From Alphaproteobacteria bacterium (GTDB lineage Bacteria; Pseudomonadota; Alphaproteobacteria; DSM-16000; Inquilinaceae): DNA of 64,000 bases. Shown piece by piece: positions 30,702-39,064 of the stretch (positions are counted from its first letter, which is position 1; every line of letters starts with the position of its first letter). The stretch covers positions 1 to 64,000 of the forward strand of contig JANQIX010000012.1 of assembly GCA_028281925.1 (NCBI GenBank), written 5' to 3'. The notes under the pieces are model-generated. The model saw only the letters and a program-made list of their open reading frames with translations, was not told the DNA's origin and made no database searches. Both the position numbers and the translations under genes were made by a program.

Positions 30702-30956
30702 CTACGGTGCCACGTAATTCTCCACGATCGTCTTCGCCTTGGCGAAGCTGCTCATGTCGATAACATCGTCGGTTTCGATCATGATGTCGAACTGGTCTTC
30801 AATTGCCGCAATCAACGCCATATGGGCGACCGAGTTCCATTCGGGGATCCCGCGATAGGCAAGGTCGTCGGTCACCTGCGCCGCCGCGATCTGCAATGCG
30901 TCTGCGAAGACGGCCTGCAGGCGGTCGTGCAGCGAGATCGGGGGCATGTAGTTCAT
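30702..30956 (-). CDS. Acyl carrier protein
   Basis: An 84-aa carrier protein. The predicted phosphopantetheine site is the Ser in EWNSVAHMALI, a variant of the DSL consensus, with the acidic helix after it (IEDQFDIMIETDDVIDM). Motif, length and spacing fit stand-alone ACPs used in specialised acyl transfer rather than the fatty acid synthase ACP. The ATG at 30956 follows GAGGA. It leads the three-gene unit ACP, AMP-binding enzyme, LuxE-like enzyme. Confidence 0.88.
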   Translation of the reverse strand: MNYMPPISLHDRLQAVFADALQIAAAQVTDDLAYRGIPEWNSVAHMALIAAIEDQFDIMIETDDVIDMSSFAKAKTIVENYVAP

Positions 30957-31111
30957 GAAAACGCGGTCCTCTCGGGCCGGCCTGAGGTCTGGCACGCGGG
31001 TGCGCATGCTTAAGCAGAAGTGACCATAGCGCCATTAGCAAGTAGTAAACGTTGTTGAGAGACGACTGCAGGTCATCCGTCTTACGACTGGACCATGAGA
31101 GATCCCATACC

Positions 31112-31894
31112 GTGACGCCCGTGGCATCCAATACGCCCACCGACCTTGTCCGCCTCGACGGTCGGGTCGCCCTGGTCACCGGTGCCAGCCGTGGGATCGG
31201 GTGGGCCGTGGCGGACCTGCTGGCGGCGGCGGGCGCGTCCGTCGCCCTCAACGGCGTGGGCGACCCGGAGGGGCTCAACGATCGGGCGGAGTCCCTTCGG
31301 CGGTCGCATGGGGTCGACGCGATGCCGGTCGTCGCCGATGTCGGCGACGCGACAGCGGTGACGGCGATGCACCGCGCGGTGGCCAAACGGTTCGGGCGGC
31401 TGGACATTCTGGTGAGCAATGCCGGCATCCTGGGCGATGCGCTGATTGGCATGATCCCAGATGCCGTGGTCCGGGAAACTCTGCGCGTCAATACCGAGGG
31501 GGCACTTTATACCCTACAGGCCGCGGCACGGCTGATGCGGCGCTCCGGCGGGGGGGCCATCGTCACGGTCAGCTCCATCGTCGGGCGCCGCGGCAATCCC
31601 GGACAGGTCGTCTACGCCGCGTCCAAGGCCGCCCTGATCGGCATGACGTTGTCCGCTGCCAAAGAGCTCGGGCCTCACGGGATCCGCGTCAACGCGGTCG
31701 CACCCGGCGTAATCGAAACGGATATGACCGGGCATCTGGATGCCGGCACGCGGCAATCTCTCCTCTCCGGCGTTCCCCTTGGCCGGGCGGGCAGCGCAAA
31801 CGAAGTGGCGTCCGTCATACTGTTCCTTGTGTCCGACCTTGCATCCTATGTCAGCGGTCAAGTCCTTGGCATTGATGGCGCCATGGCCCTCTAA
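31112..31894 (+). CDS. Short-chain dehydrogenase/reductase, 3-oxoacyl-ACP reductase-like
   Basis: A 260-aa SDR, FabG-like. Cofactor motif TGASRGIG, then LVSNAGIL, the catalytic Ser (VSSIVGRRG) and YAASK, and a C-terminal GQVLGIDGAMAL. It most likely reduces an oxo group on an acyl chain held by the adjacent ACP. The GTG at 31112 is the best start (GAGAGAT upstream); the frame extends 20 codons further without family-like residues. It is divergent from the ACP gene across about 155 bases that must hold both promoters. Confidence 0.88.
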   Translation: MTPVASNTPTDLVRLDGRVALVTGASRGIGWAVADLLAAAGASVALNGVGDPEGLNDRAESLRRSHGVDAMPVVADVGDATAVTAMHRAVAKRFGRLDILVSNAGILGDALIGMIPDAVVRETLRVNTEGALYTLQAAARLMRRSGGGAIVTVSSIVGRRGNPGQVVYAASKAALIGMTLSAAKELGPHGIRVNAVAPGVIETDMTGHLDAGTRQSLLSGVPLGRAGSANEVASVILFLVSDLASYVSGQVLGIDGAMAL

Positions 31895-32125
31895 CAAGGG
31901 TGCAGTCCGCTGATCTGCCGGCTCTGGACGCCGGTAAGAATTGTTAACCAAATGGACCGCATACTCAGCCTGCCTTGCCACGGCGGGAGCAAGTTGCCGG
32001 ATGGATCCGGCCGTGCTTCCGTTGCGAACAGGTGGCCATGCCGGTGGTGATCGTCGCTGACTGTTTGGCGTCGACGCCCTCTAGCGACGGTCGGCGAATG
32101 CACAGAGTCGGTGGATACTCCCTGC

Positions 32126-33946
32126 ATGGATGAATCGCTTCCGCAACTGTATGGGCGAGCGGTGGACCTCCGCCACGCTGACATCGACCATGACGCCGGC
32201 CAGAGCGAGGGCTTCACGACCATCGGCATCGGGCGCCGCCGGCTGACCGGAACATCGGTCGATGTCGGCCCGGCCGACGATCGGGTGGGCTTCCTGCGCA
32301 AGGCGGTTGCGTGCGCGCTCTTGCCGAGCGCCTGCCTGCGTGGCGTCGGCATCGCCGGTGCGCCGGATCTGGCCGATGCGCTGGACCGGGCCGGAATTCC
32401 CGTCACACGTCTGCCCGTCACACCTCTGATGGAGGATGGTCGCGACTGTGCGGTGGGTGACGCCGACGGTTCTCTGTCCATGCTGGTCATCGGTAATGCC
32501 CTCGGCGACGCCGTTCGGGACGGCGATGTCGAAGCGTGGCTTGCGAGGCTGGACACGACGCAGGGGGTGCTGGCGATCGTACGTGCCGACGCCCCGTCCG
32601 GTGTTCCGGGCGGAGACCCCGGCTGGCCGGATTTGGCGGGGGTGCCCGACGAACTGCAGCGGGTTTCGGGATTCGGCGCCAGCCTCATGGACCGCAGTTC
32701 GGGCCTTTGCCTGTTCCTGCGCCGCGCGCCGGACACGCTGTCCGCCCGTGCCAGGCGGTTCATCCATCGTGAGGGCATCCTGACCCGTGCCGGTCCGGCC
32801 AACCTGGCCCAGGCCACTGAGACGGGGCTGCCCAACGGGTCGCTGGTGCCGGCGGCGCGTCCGCACATGCCGCCGGCGAGCGCACTGATGCCCTATCTGG
32901 AGCGAATCGACAGCGCCCAGTGGTACACGAATTTCGGATCGCTGGTTCGCGAGTTCGAGGCGAAGGTTTGCCGCTCCTACGGTCTGGCCGCGGGCTGTGC
33001 GGCAACGGTGGTCAACGGCACCAGCGGTCTGACGCTCGCCCTGGCCTCGCTTCACGTGCCGCGTGGGGCGCTCTGTGTCGTGCCGTCCTGGACGTTCTGC
33101 GCCACCGCGCATGCCGTGGTGGCCGCCGGACTGCGGCCCTATTTCGTCGACGTTGACCGGCAGACCTGGTGCCTTGAGCCGGAGGCGATCGACGGCATCC
33201 TGGCCGACGCGCCCGGACATGTCGCCGCCATCATGACGGTGGCACCCTTCGGCGCCCCCCTCGACGTCACGGCCTGGGACCGCGTAACCGAAGCCACCGG
33301 CATCCCCGTGGTGATCGATGCGGCTGCCAGCTTCGACGGGCTGTCCCCGGGGCGCAGCCCGGCCGTCGTCAGCCTGCATGCGACCAAGGCGATGGCGGTG
33401 GGCGAAGGAGGCGTCGTGGTGTCGACCGACCCGGATCGCGTCCGGCATATCCGCTCGCTGTCCTATTTCGGCTATGACGGCGACAGGGCGTCGCGGTTCA
33501 GCGGCGCTAACGGGAAGATGAGCGAGTATCACGCAGCCGTTGGCCTTGCGCAGTTCGATCGGTGGGAGGACACCCGAAGGCGTTACCTCGCACTGGCCGA
33601 ACGGTATCGCGAGCGTCTGGGCCGATTGCCCGGCGTGGCGCTGGCGCCGTGGTTCGGTGGCGGCATCGTGACCAATACCTGCAATGTGGTGCTTGAAGGC
33701 GCCGATGCCGCATCATGGAGCGCATGGCTGCAGGCGAGGGGCATCGGCACCTTCCGATGGTGGCCGGAGGCCTGTCATACGCAGCCTGCCTTCAGCGGAT
33801 ATGCGCGATCTCAGCTGCCGGTGACGGAACATCTCAATCGGCACATGCTGGGTATTCCATTCCATCTCAGCCTTTCGGGCCGGCAGATCTCGCAGGTGCT
33901 GTCCGCTGTGGTGTCGACGGTGAAGGCGTGCGCCGAGGCGGCCTGA
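32126..33946 (+). CDS. DegT/DnrJ/EryC1/StrS aminotransferase with an N-terminal extra domain
   Basis: A 606-aa fusion. Residues about 240-600 are a sugar aminotransferase domain: YTNFGSLVREFEAKV, VNGTSGLTLALASLHV, VPSWTFCATAHAV, VIDAAASFDG, and LHATKAMAVGEGGVV with the PLP lysine. Residues about 1-235 match nothing I know; they have alternating strand/helix character and may be a decayed Rossmann domain. Usual members are about 370-400 aa. The protein would put an amino group on a nucleotide-sugar keto group. ATG at 32126 is favoured; GTG at 32111 is possible. It is followed by an acyltransferase that would acylate that amine. Confidence 0.82.
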   Translation: MDESLPQLYGRAVDLRHADIDHDAGQSEGFTTIGIGRRRLTGTSVDVGPADDRVGFLRKAVACALLPSACLRGVGIAGAPDLADALDRAGIPVTRLPVTPLMEDGRDCAVGDADGSLSMLVIGNALGDAVRDGDVEAWLARLDTTQGVLAIVRADAPSGVPGGDPGWPDLAGVPDELQRVSGFGASLMDRSSGLCLFLRRAPDTLSARARRFIHREGILTRAGPANLAQATETGLPNGSLVPAARPHMPPASALMPYLERIDSAQWYTNFGSLVREFEAKVCRSYGLAAGCAATVVNGTSGLTLALASLHVPRGALCVVPSWTFCATAHAVVAAGLRPYFVDVDRQTWCLEPEAIDGILADAPGHVAAIMTVAPFGAPLDVTAWDRVTEATGIPVVIDAAASFDGLSPGRSPAVVSLHATKAMAVGEGGVVVSTDPDRVRHIRSLSYFGYDGDRASRFSGANGKMSEYHAAVGLAQFDRWEDTRRRYLALAERYRERLGRLPGVALAPWFGGGIVTNTCNVVLEGADAASWSAWLQARGIGTFRWWPEACHTQPAFSGYARSQLPVTEHLNRHMLGIPFHLSLSGRQISQVLSAVVSTVKACAEAA

Positions 33947-33998
33947 ACAGGTCGGCCTGCCAGCGAAATGCCGTACAATGCTTGCCCCATCCCGGGGC

Positions 33999-34691
33999 AT
34001 GGATGACGGCGTGCGTGACGCGGATTTCGACCTGATCATCGTCGGTGCCGGTGGCTTCGGTCACGAGGTGCTGCAGTATGCGCGAGACCTCGCGGCGGGC
34101 GACGGTCTGCGCGTGCGCTTCAAAGGGTTCCTGGACGACCTTCAGGCGGAGGCGGGTGCGAGCCGCCACGGAGAGCGCGTGCTCGGCACAACCGATTGGT
34201 CGGCGCCCGCGCCAGCCGACCGCTTCATCGTCGGGGTTGGCGAGCCGGAAAATCGCGAGCGCCTGGCGGACCGTATTGCCTCAGGCGGCGGCACGTTTGC
34301 CACGATTGTCCACCCGACCGCCTACGTCGCGCCGACGGCGATGATCGGGCACGGCAGCGTCGTCTGCCCGTTCGCCTTTGTCGGCCCCCATGCGCGGCTA
34401 GGCCGCCATGTCGTGGTCAACACACATGCGTCCGTAGGGCACGATTGCTTGATCGGTGACTTCACCACCATGTCGCCGCATGTCGCCGTGAGCGGCAACG
34501 CCGTGATCGGGCGTTGCGTCTTCCTGGGTTCGGGTAGCGTCGTCACGCCGCGGTGCCGAATCGGCGATCGAGCCGTCGTCTCAGCTGGCGCCGTGGTCTA
34601 CCAGGACGTGGCCGATGGTCAGCTTGCGCACGGAAACCCGGCGCGGGCGCGGCCTATGCCCGCCGATCCGGACCGAGGCGGTGAGGCGTAG
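33999..34691 (+). CDS. NeuD/PglD-type sugar O/N-acyltransferase
   Basis: A 230-aa left-handed beta-helix acyltransferase. The N-terminal Rossmann-like domain reads DLIIVGAGGFGHEVLQYARDL, as in PglD and NeuD. The hexapeptide-repeat region (about 105-220) contains IGHGSVVCPFAFVGPHARLG, VNTHASVGHDCLIGDF with the catalytic His, and later GHGNPAR-like closing coils. Members acylate the amine made by a neighbouring DegT aminotransferase, as in the VioA/VioB pair. The ATG at 33999 is preferred to 33978. It is 52 bases after the aminotransferase. Confidence 0.88.
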   Translation: MDDGVRDADFDLIIVGAGGFGHEVLQYARDLAAGDGLRVRFKGFLDDLQAEAGASRHGERVLGTTDWSAPAPADRFIVGVGEPENRERLADRIASGGGTFATIVHPTAYVAPTAMIGHGSVVCPFAFVGPHARLGRHVVVNTHASVGHDCLIGDFTTMSPHVAVSGNAVIGRCVFLGSGSVVTPRCRIGDRAVVSAGAVVYQDVADGQLAHGNPARARPMPADPDRGGEA

Positions 34692-34717
34692 GAGGAGGGG
34701 CGATGCGCGTCGTGTCG

Positions 34718-34981
34718 TCACGACGCCGTGGAACCTCCCGCCGATCCGGCCGGCAGATCTTCGCGAAGCTGGTGCATATGCGCGGTCAGTGTGTCGATCA
34801 GCGCCTGGGGTCCCGAAACCTCCCGGATGACGCCGTATCCGTAGTGCAGGAGGACGCGCGCCAGCAGCACGGGATCGGCAAGCTGTGCCTGCTTCAAGGC
34901 ATCGACATATCCCGGTAGGTGCTTCTCGAAGAGCTGGGCCGCCTTCAGGAAGTCGAGGTCGGAAGACTCCTGCTCGGGCAT
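34718..34981 (-). CDS. Small hypothetical protein paired with the TPR-glycosyltransferase gene
   Basis: An 87-aa helical protein (LDFLKAAQLFEKHLPGYVDALK and VLLHYGYGVIREVSG). It begins 4 bases after the stop of the long TPR gene on the same strand, so it is very likely in that operon, and it converges with the acyltransferase gene. No family recognised. Confidence 0.6.
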   Translation of the reverse strand: MPEQESSDLDFLKAAQLFEKHLPGYVDALKQAQLADPVLLARVLLHYGYGVIREVSGPQALIDTLTAHMHQLREDLPAGSAGGSTAS

Positions 34982-34985
34982 AGGA

Positions 34986-37118
34986 TCAACTCTCCCGGAA
35001 TAGGTCGCTGCCGGCCACGGACAATAGTCTTCGTTCGTGCTCTGGGATCCGCTTCATGCAGGCGCCGATGTGAAGCGGCGGCTGCAAATGTCCGTAGGGC
35101 GGAAAGTCGACGGCACCGTGCAGCCGGTAGGTGCTGTCGTGGATCATACAGTCGTCCTTGATCAGAGGCCAGACGACGCGGCGCAGGAAGTTCTGATCAC
35201 CCCATTTGTCGAAGTGTTCTTCGTCCTCCGCTTCCCAGGTTTGGCGGATATCCGGCAGCAAGCCGGCATAGCCGCCCCACATGCCGGCCATGATCAGCTC
35301 GACATGGCCGATATGGTCGCGCATGAGGTGGAAGCTCTTGCCCGAGGCCAGCCAGTCGTCGACGGCAACGCGTTCCTTCGGCGTCAGCCGGCTGTCGGCA
35401 TCGCGGCAGAGAAACAGGTCGACCTCGGGGTCGTCGGAGGCATAGAGCCGCCATAGAAGACCGTGATAGCGTGGGCCGGTTTCGTCGATCCGCACCAGCT
35501 CCGCTGCGGCGTCGTGAAGCGCGGCAAGCACCGCCGCGGGCACGGAGTCGTCATGGTAGAATCGGCAGATCCAGTCCGGGAACATGAACGGCGCGATGCG
35601 CGCATTGACCACCGCACCAATCGTGTAGATCGGATTGTCCCCCCATAGGCTGAAGGCGATGATGCGCTTCGTTCTTCGCTGGTCCGGCGGATCCGCCCGA
35701 GGCCGCAGCGATACTGTCGGATCGCGCTGCTGAAAGGCCAGAGCATCCTTGATAACCAGCGTCTGCTCGCCGGCCGCCTTGGCGTCCTCCAGCCGACCCA
35801 GTGCCAGATAGGTCTCCGTCAGGTTGCTCTTGATCGTCATGTGGTCGGGCATCAGGGCATCGGCACGCAGCGTTGCCTCAAGCGCCTCTTCCAGCCGCCC
35901 GAGTGACTTGAGCAGGATCGCGCGGTTGTTGTGGGCCGCGCCCAGGTTGGGGCGAATCGCTATGGCGCGGTCCAGCGCCTCAAGCGCTGCCTCGGGGTTG
36001 CCCAGGTCCTTCAGGATGTTGGACTGGGCCCATAAGAGTGATGCGTTTTGCGGATCCTGCTCGAACCCCTGCTGACACGCGGCGGCTGCGTCTTCCAGAC
36101 GGCCGAGCCGGCGCAGAATGGCGGCGTAGCTGCTCCACTCTGACGAGCGGCCAGGCTGGCGGGAAAGCGCTTCGTGATAGGCGTCCGCCGCATGCGGCAG
36201 CCGGCCGTCGCGATGCAGAGCGTCCGCCAGCCAGAACCGGACATCGTCACGCTCCGGCCACTGCTCCAGCACGCGTCGGCACGCGTCGGCAGCATCGGCA
36301 TAGCGCCGGACGGCACTGAGGGCGGTCGCATGCCGGGCTGCGACTTCGTCATCTCCGGGTGCCAGTTCAGCCGCCAGCGCCAGATCGGCTATGGCCTCGT
36401 CGAAGCGCTCGGCCAGGAAATAGCAGTTGCCCCGGCCTTTCAGCGCTTCAGCCGATCCAGGGGTGATTGAAAGTATCTGGGTGAAGCCGGCAATGGCGTC
36501 ATCAAGCCGCCCGCAGCCCGCCAGCGCCGCAGCGCGGTTTTGCATGGCTGCCGTGAAGTCCGGGCGCAGGGCGATGGCGGCGTCGAAGGCATCGGGCGCC
36601 TCTTCGTGCCTGCCAAGTGCGGCAAGGGCTGTACCCAGATTGTTGTGCGCTTCGGCCAGCCAGGGAGCGGCGGCGACGGCCGCTTCCGCGGCCGGCAGCG
36701 CGTCTTCCAGCCGGCCCGCCGACCGCAGCAGGTCCGCCCGGTTGACCAGCGCCTCCGCAGATCGCGGATCCAGCACCAGTGCGGCCTCGTAGGCGTGGAG
36801 CGCTTCGTCGATTTCCCCCAACGCGTGGCAGGCCCGGCCCAAGGTGCAATGGGCCTGCGGCGATGTCGGTGTCCGTGCCAGCACCCGTTGCAGGATCGGC
36901 TTCGCTGCCGCCGGGTGGCCCAGGTCGATCGTCGCCGCTGCCAGCAGGTAGAGGGCGTCGGGATTGTCCGGATCGTCCCGCAAGAGACGACGATACAGGT
37001 CCGCAGCGGCGGCTGGGTCGCCGGCACGGTGGCACTCGATAGCTTTAGTCAGCCGGCTTGACGGCGAAGGATCCGCCACTTCGGGCGGGGCCGATGCCGA
37101 GTTGCTGAGACCGACCAT
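34986..37118 (-). CDS. TPR-repeat protein with glycosyltransferase-like C-terminal domain
   Basis: A 710-aa protein. Residues about 20-450 are some twelve tandem TPR units (for example AIECHRAGDPAAAADLYRRLL and DPDNPDALYLLAAATIDLG). The C-terminal ~240 residues form a separate domain (IIAFSLWGDNPIYTIGAVVNA, ICRFYHDDSVP, DLFLCRDADSRLTPKERVAV, FHLMRDHIGH) with a DxD-like RDAD motif. That layout occurs in bacterial protein O-glycosyltransferases placed beside flagellin. It is divergent from the flagellin gene and shares its promoter region. ATG at 37118 follows AGGA; the longer frame runs into the promoter and is not family-like. Flagellin as target is inference. Confidence 0.78.
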   Translation of the reverse strand: MVGLSNSASAPPEVADPSPSSRLTKAIECHRAGDPAAAADLYRRLLRDDPDNPDALYLLAAATIDLGHPAAAKPILQRVLARTPTSPQAHCTLGRACHALGEIDEALHAYEAALVLDPRSAEALVNRADLLRSAGRLEDALPAAEAAVAAAPWLAEAHNNLGTALAALGRHEEAPDAFDAAIALRPDFTAAMQNRAAALAGCGRLDDAIAGFTQILSITPGSAEALKGRGNCYFLAERFDEAIADLALAAELAPGDDEVAARHATALSAVRRYADAADACRRVLEQWPERDDVRFWLADALHRDGRLPHAADAYHEALSRQPGRSSEWSSYAAILRRLGRLEDAAAACQQGFEQDPQNASLLWAQSNILKDLGNPEAALEALDRAIAIRPNLGAAHNNRAILLKSLGRLEEALEATLRADALMPDHMTIKSNLTETYLALGRLEDAKAAGEQTLVIKDALAFQQRDPTVSLRPRADPPDQRRTKRIIAFSLWGDNPIYTIGAVVNARIAPFMFPDWICRFYHDDSVPAAVLAALHDAAAELVRIDETGPRYHGLLWRLYASDDPEVDLFLCRDADSRLTPKERVAVDDWLASGKSFHLMRDHIGHVELIMAGMWGGYAGLLPDIRQTWEAEDEEHFDKWGDQNFLRRVVWPLIKDDCMIHDSTYRLHGAVDFPPYGHLQPPLHIGACMKRIPEHERRLLSVAGSDLFRES

Positions 37119-37213
37119 TAGCCTGTTCCTAACCAATACCGCGATAGACTTCGCAAGTGTTGGTGAAGAACTTCTTAACCAGAATCTTAATCTCGCATCA
37201 TTTGTGTCCCGAC

Positions 37214-37228
37214 TTAACCACACGTTAA
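37214..37228. promoter_or_regulatory. CtrA box upstream of flagellin
   Basis: TTAA (37214-37217), seven bases, TTAA (37225-37228) matches the CtrA consensus TTAA-N7-TTAA. It is 63 bases before the flagellin start. A second pair of TTAA half-sites at 37175-37190 has a spacing of eight and is probably weaker. Confidence 0.65.
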
Positions 37229-37251
37229 TCCGTGGCTGCTAGCGTCGTCGT

Positions 37252-37268
37252 GTTGGCAGAAGGCCAAC
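37252..37268 (+). promoter_or_regulatory. Stem-loop in the flagellin mRNA leader
   Basis: GTTGGC (37252-37257), a five-base loop and GCCAAC (37263-37268) form a perfect 6-bp stem, 11 bases before the AAAGGG ribosome-binding site at 37279-37284. FlbT is known to bind flagellin leaders in Caulobacter, and flbT is the next gene but the terminator; this hairpin is a candidate target. Confidence 0.4.
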
Positions 37269-37291
37269 GTCGACTCAGAAAGGGATGACAG

Positions 37292-38101
37292 ATGAGCGAG
37301 ATCCAACTTACTTCGTCGATGCGGTCCAACCTCCTCAGCCTGCAGAACACGCAGAACCTGATGGACACCACGCAGAACCGCCTCAGCACCGGTCTGAAGG
37401 TGAATTCGGCCCTCGATAACCCGAGCGCTTTCTTCACCGCCAGCTCGCTGAACAATCGCGCCAGCGACTTGAACTCGCTGCTGGACGATATCGGCCAGGG
37501 CATTCAGACGCTGAAGACGGCCGATGAAGGTATTCAGGCGTTGACGGACCTGGCCGAGCAGGCCAAGGGTCTGGCCAACCAGGCGCTGTCGGAGTCCGAC
37601 ACGACCACGCGGTCCCAGTTGGCGGCCTCGTTCGACGATCTGCTGAGCCAGATCGACGGCCTGATCGCCGACACGAGCTATCGCGGTACGAACCTGCTGA
37701 GCGGTGACAACCTCGAGGTCAAGTTCAACGAAGACGGCTCGAACGCCATTACGGTGACCGGTGTCACGTATGACAGCTCCGGCCTGAGCATCAACGCCGC
37801 GGCCAGCGCCTGGGCCTCGAACGCCAACATCAACGCGGCGGTCACTGAGGTCAACTCCGCGATCACCACGTTGCGGAACCAGGCCAGCACGTTCGGTTCG
37901 CAGTTGAGCACCATTCAGACCCGTGAGGACTTCACCAAGGCGATGGTGAACAACCTTCAGGAAGGTGCCAGCAAGCTGACGCTCGCCGACAGCAACGAGG
38001 AAGGCGCCAACATGCTGGCCCTGCAGACGCGCCAGCAGCTTGGTACCGTCAGCCTCAGCTTGGCCTCGCAGGCCTCGCAGTCGGTGCTGCGGTTGTTCTA
38101 A
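37292..38101 (+). CDS. fliC: Flagellin
   Basis: A 269-aa flagellin, the filament subunit exported by the flagellar type III system. The conserved N-terminal D0/D1 region shows SSMRSNLLSLQNTQNLMDTTQNRL and ALDNPSAFFTASSLN; the C-terminal D1/D0 shows AMVNNLQEGASKLTLADSNEEGANMLALQTRQQL and ends QASQSVLRLF. The centre (about 130-190) is very short, so there are essentially no D2/D3 domains, as in many alphaproteobacterial flagellins. Ser/Thr-rich surface stretches in the middle could carry O-glycans. AAAGGG precedes the ATG at a good distance, and a strong terminator follows. Confidence 0.95.
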   Translation: MSEIQLTSSMRSNLLSLQNTQNLMDTTQNRLSTGLKVNSALDNPSAFFTASSLNNRASDLNSLLDDIGQGIQTLKTADEGIQALTDLAEQAKGLANQALSESDTTTRSQLAASFDDLLSQIDGLIADTSYRGTNLLSGDNLEVKFNEDGSNAITVTGVTYDSSGLSINAAASAWASNANINAAVTEVNSAITTLRNQASTFGSQLSTIQTREDFTKAMVNNLQEGASKLTLADSNEEGANMLALQTRQQLGTVSLSLASQASQSVLRLF

Positions 38102-38114
38102 TCGGTTTCCCCAG

Positions 38115-38156
38115 GCTCACCGGGATGATACGGCTCATCCCGGTGAGCTTTTTTTT
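38115..38156 (+). terminator. Rho-independent terminator after flagellin
   Basis: A perfect 14-bp stem (GCTCACCGGGATGA against TCATCCCGGTGAGC), six-base loop, then eight T residues at 38149-38156. It separates the abundantly expressed flagellin from flbT. Confidence 0.95.
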
Positions 38157-38193
38157 GGGCGCCAGCCCCCGTTAAAGCCGAAAGGGCGCTGCC

Positions 38194-38571
38194 ATGGCGC
38201 TGAAGCTGAAGGTCCGCAGACAGGAAAAGCTGATGGTGAACGGCGCCGTTCTCGAATTCGCGAACGACGCCGAAGTCACGTTCCTCAATCGTGCAAGTAT
38301 CATGCGCGAGAAGGACGTGATGGTGGAAGACCAAGTGAACGATCTCTGGTCGGCCGCCTACTTTGTCGTTCAGCTAATCTATATAGATATTGAAAACAAG
38401 ATACGGCTTCATGATGTATTCAAACGGATCGTGAATGACCTCTTGCGCGAGCATCCAGGCAGAGCGCAAGAGCTTAACTTGATGTTAAACAACTTCAACG
38501 AAGATAATTTCTATGAATGTTTGAAAATGATCAAGAAATCAGCTGCAGAGATGAAAGAGGTCATGGCATGA
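38194..38571 (+). CDS. flbT: Flagellar biosynthesis repressor FlbT
   Basis: A 125-aa alphaproteobacterial regulator that acts after transcription by binding flagellin mRNA leaders. The family pattern is plain: MALKLKVRRQEKLMVNGAVL, FLNRASIMREKDVM, DIENKIRLHDVFKRIV. AAAGGG precedes the ATG. It overlaps flaF in ATGA, so the antagonistic pair is translationally coupled. Confidence 0.95.
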   Translation: MALKLKVRRQEKLMVNGAVLEFANDAEVTFLNRASIMREKDVMVEDQVNDLWSAAYFVVQLIYIDIENKIRLHDVFKRIVNDLLREHPGRAQELNLMLNNFNEDNFYECLKMIKKSAAEMKEVMA

Positions 38572-38918
38572 GCCACGTCATGTATCAAGAGGCGACTAGG
38601 GCGGAGCCACCTCGCGTGACCGAAGCACGAGCGCTGCTCAATACGGCACGGGGAATCTCCGACGCTGTTGAGACCGAACAACAGGCCGCGCTCTTGGACG
38701 CGATCCGTCGTAATCGTCAGCTCTGGGTCATGTTCGGAACTTCGATGATGGCGGCGGACTGTCAGTTGCCGGCCCAAATTCGCCTGAACATCTGCCAGCT
38801 TGCCGATTTCGTCTCCACCCGGTCGATCGAACTGGAAGTCAGCCCGGTCGCCGAACGGTGCCAGGTCTTGATCAACATCAACAAGCAGATCGCCGCCGGT
38901 CTGCTGGAGAACACCTGA
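38568..38918 (+). CDS. flaF: Flagellar biosynthesis regulator FlaF
   Basis: A 116-aa FlaF, which in Caulobacter promotes flagellin translation and secretion against FlbT. Motifs: EARALLNTARGISDAVE, LLDAIRRNRQLWVMF, DCQLPAQIRLNICQLADFV. The ATG at 38568 sits inside the flbT stop. A related but divergent second copy lies at 41008-41379. Confidence 0.95.
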   Translation: MSHVMYQEATRAEPPRVTEARALLNTARGISDAVETEQQAALLDAIRRNRQLWVMFGTSMMAADCQLPAQIRLNICQLADFVSTRSIELEVSPVAERCQVLININKQIAAGLLENT

Positions 38919-39064
38919 ACTGCCTCGGGCAGCCCCGGCGCCGTGACGGATTGCGCCGGAGCGCCGACCCGAAGGGATACTGGAATCCCGGCAAGAGACA
39001 CGGCGTCACAGCCGTCGGACGACCGTCGCCGTCCCCCCGCAGAAGGCAATGGAGGACCGGAACC

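Noticed and set aside
28176..30956. Bioluminescence (lux) genes
   Set aside because: Only a LuxE-like gene is present with an ACP and an AMP-ligase; no luciferase or reductase subunit genes.
37175..37190. Second CtrA box upstream of flagellin
   Set aside because: The two TTAA half-sites are eight rather than seven bases apart; kept only as a note.
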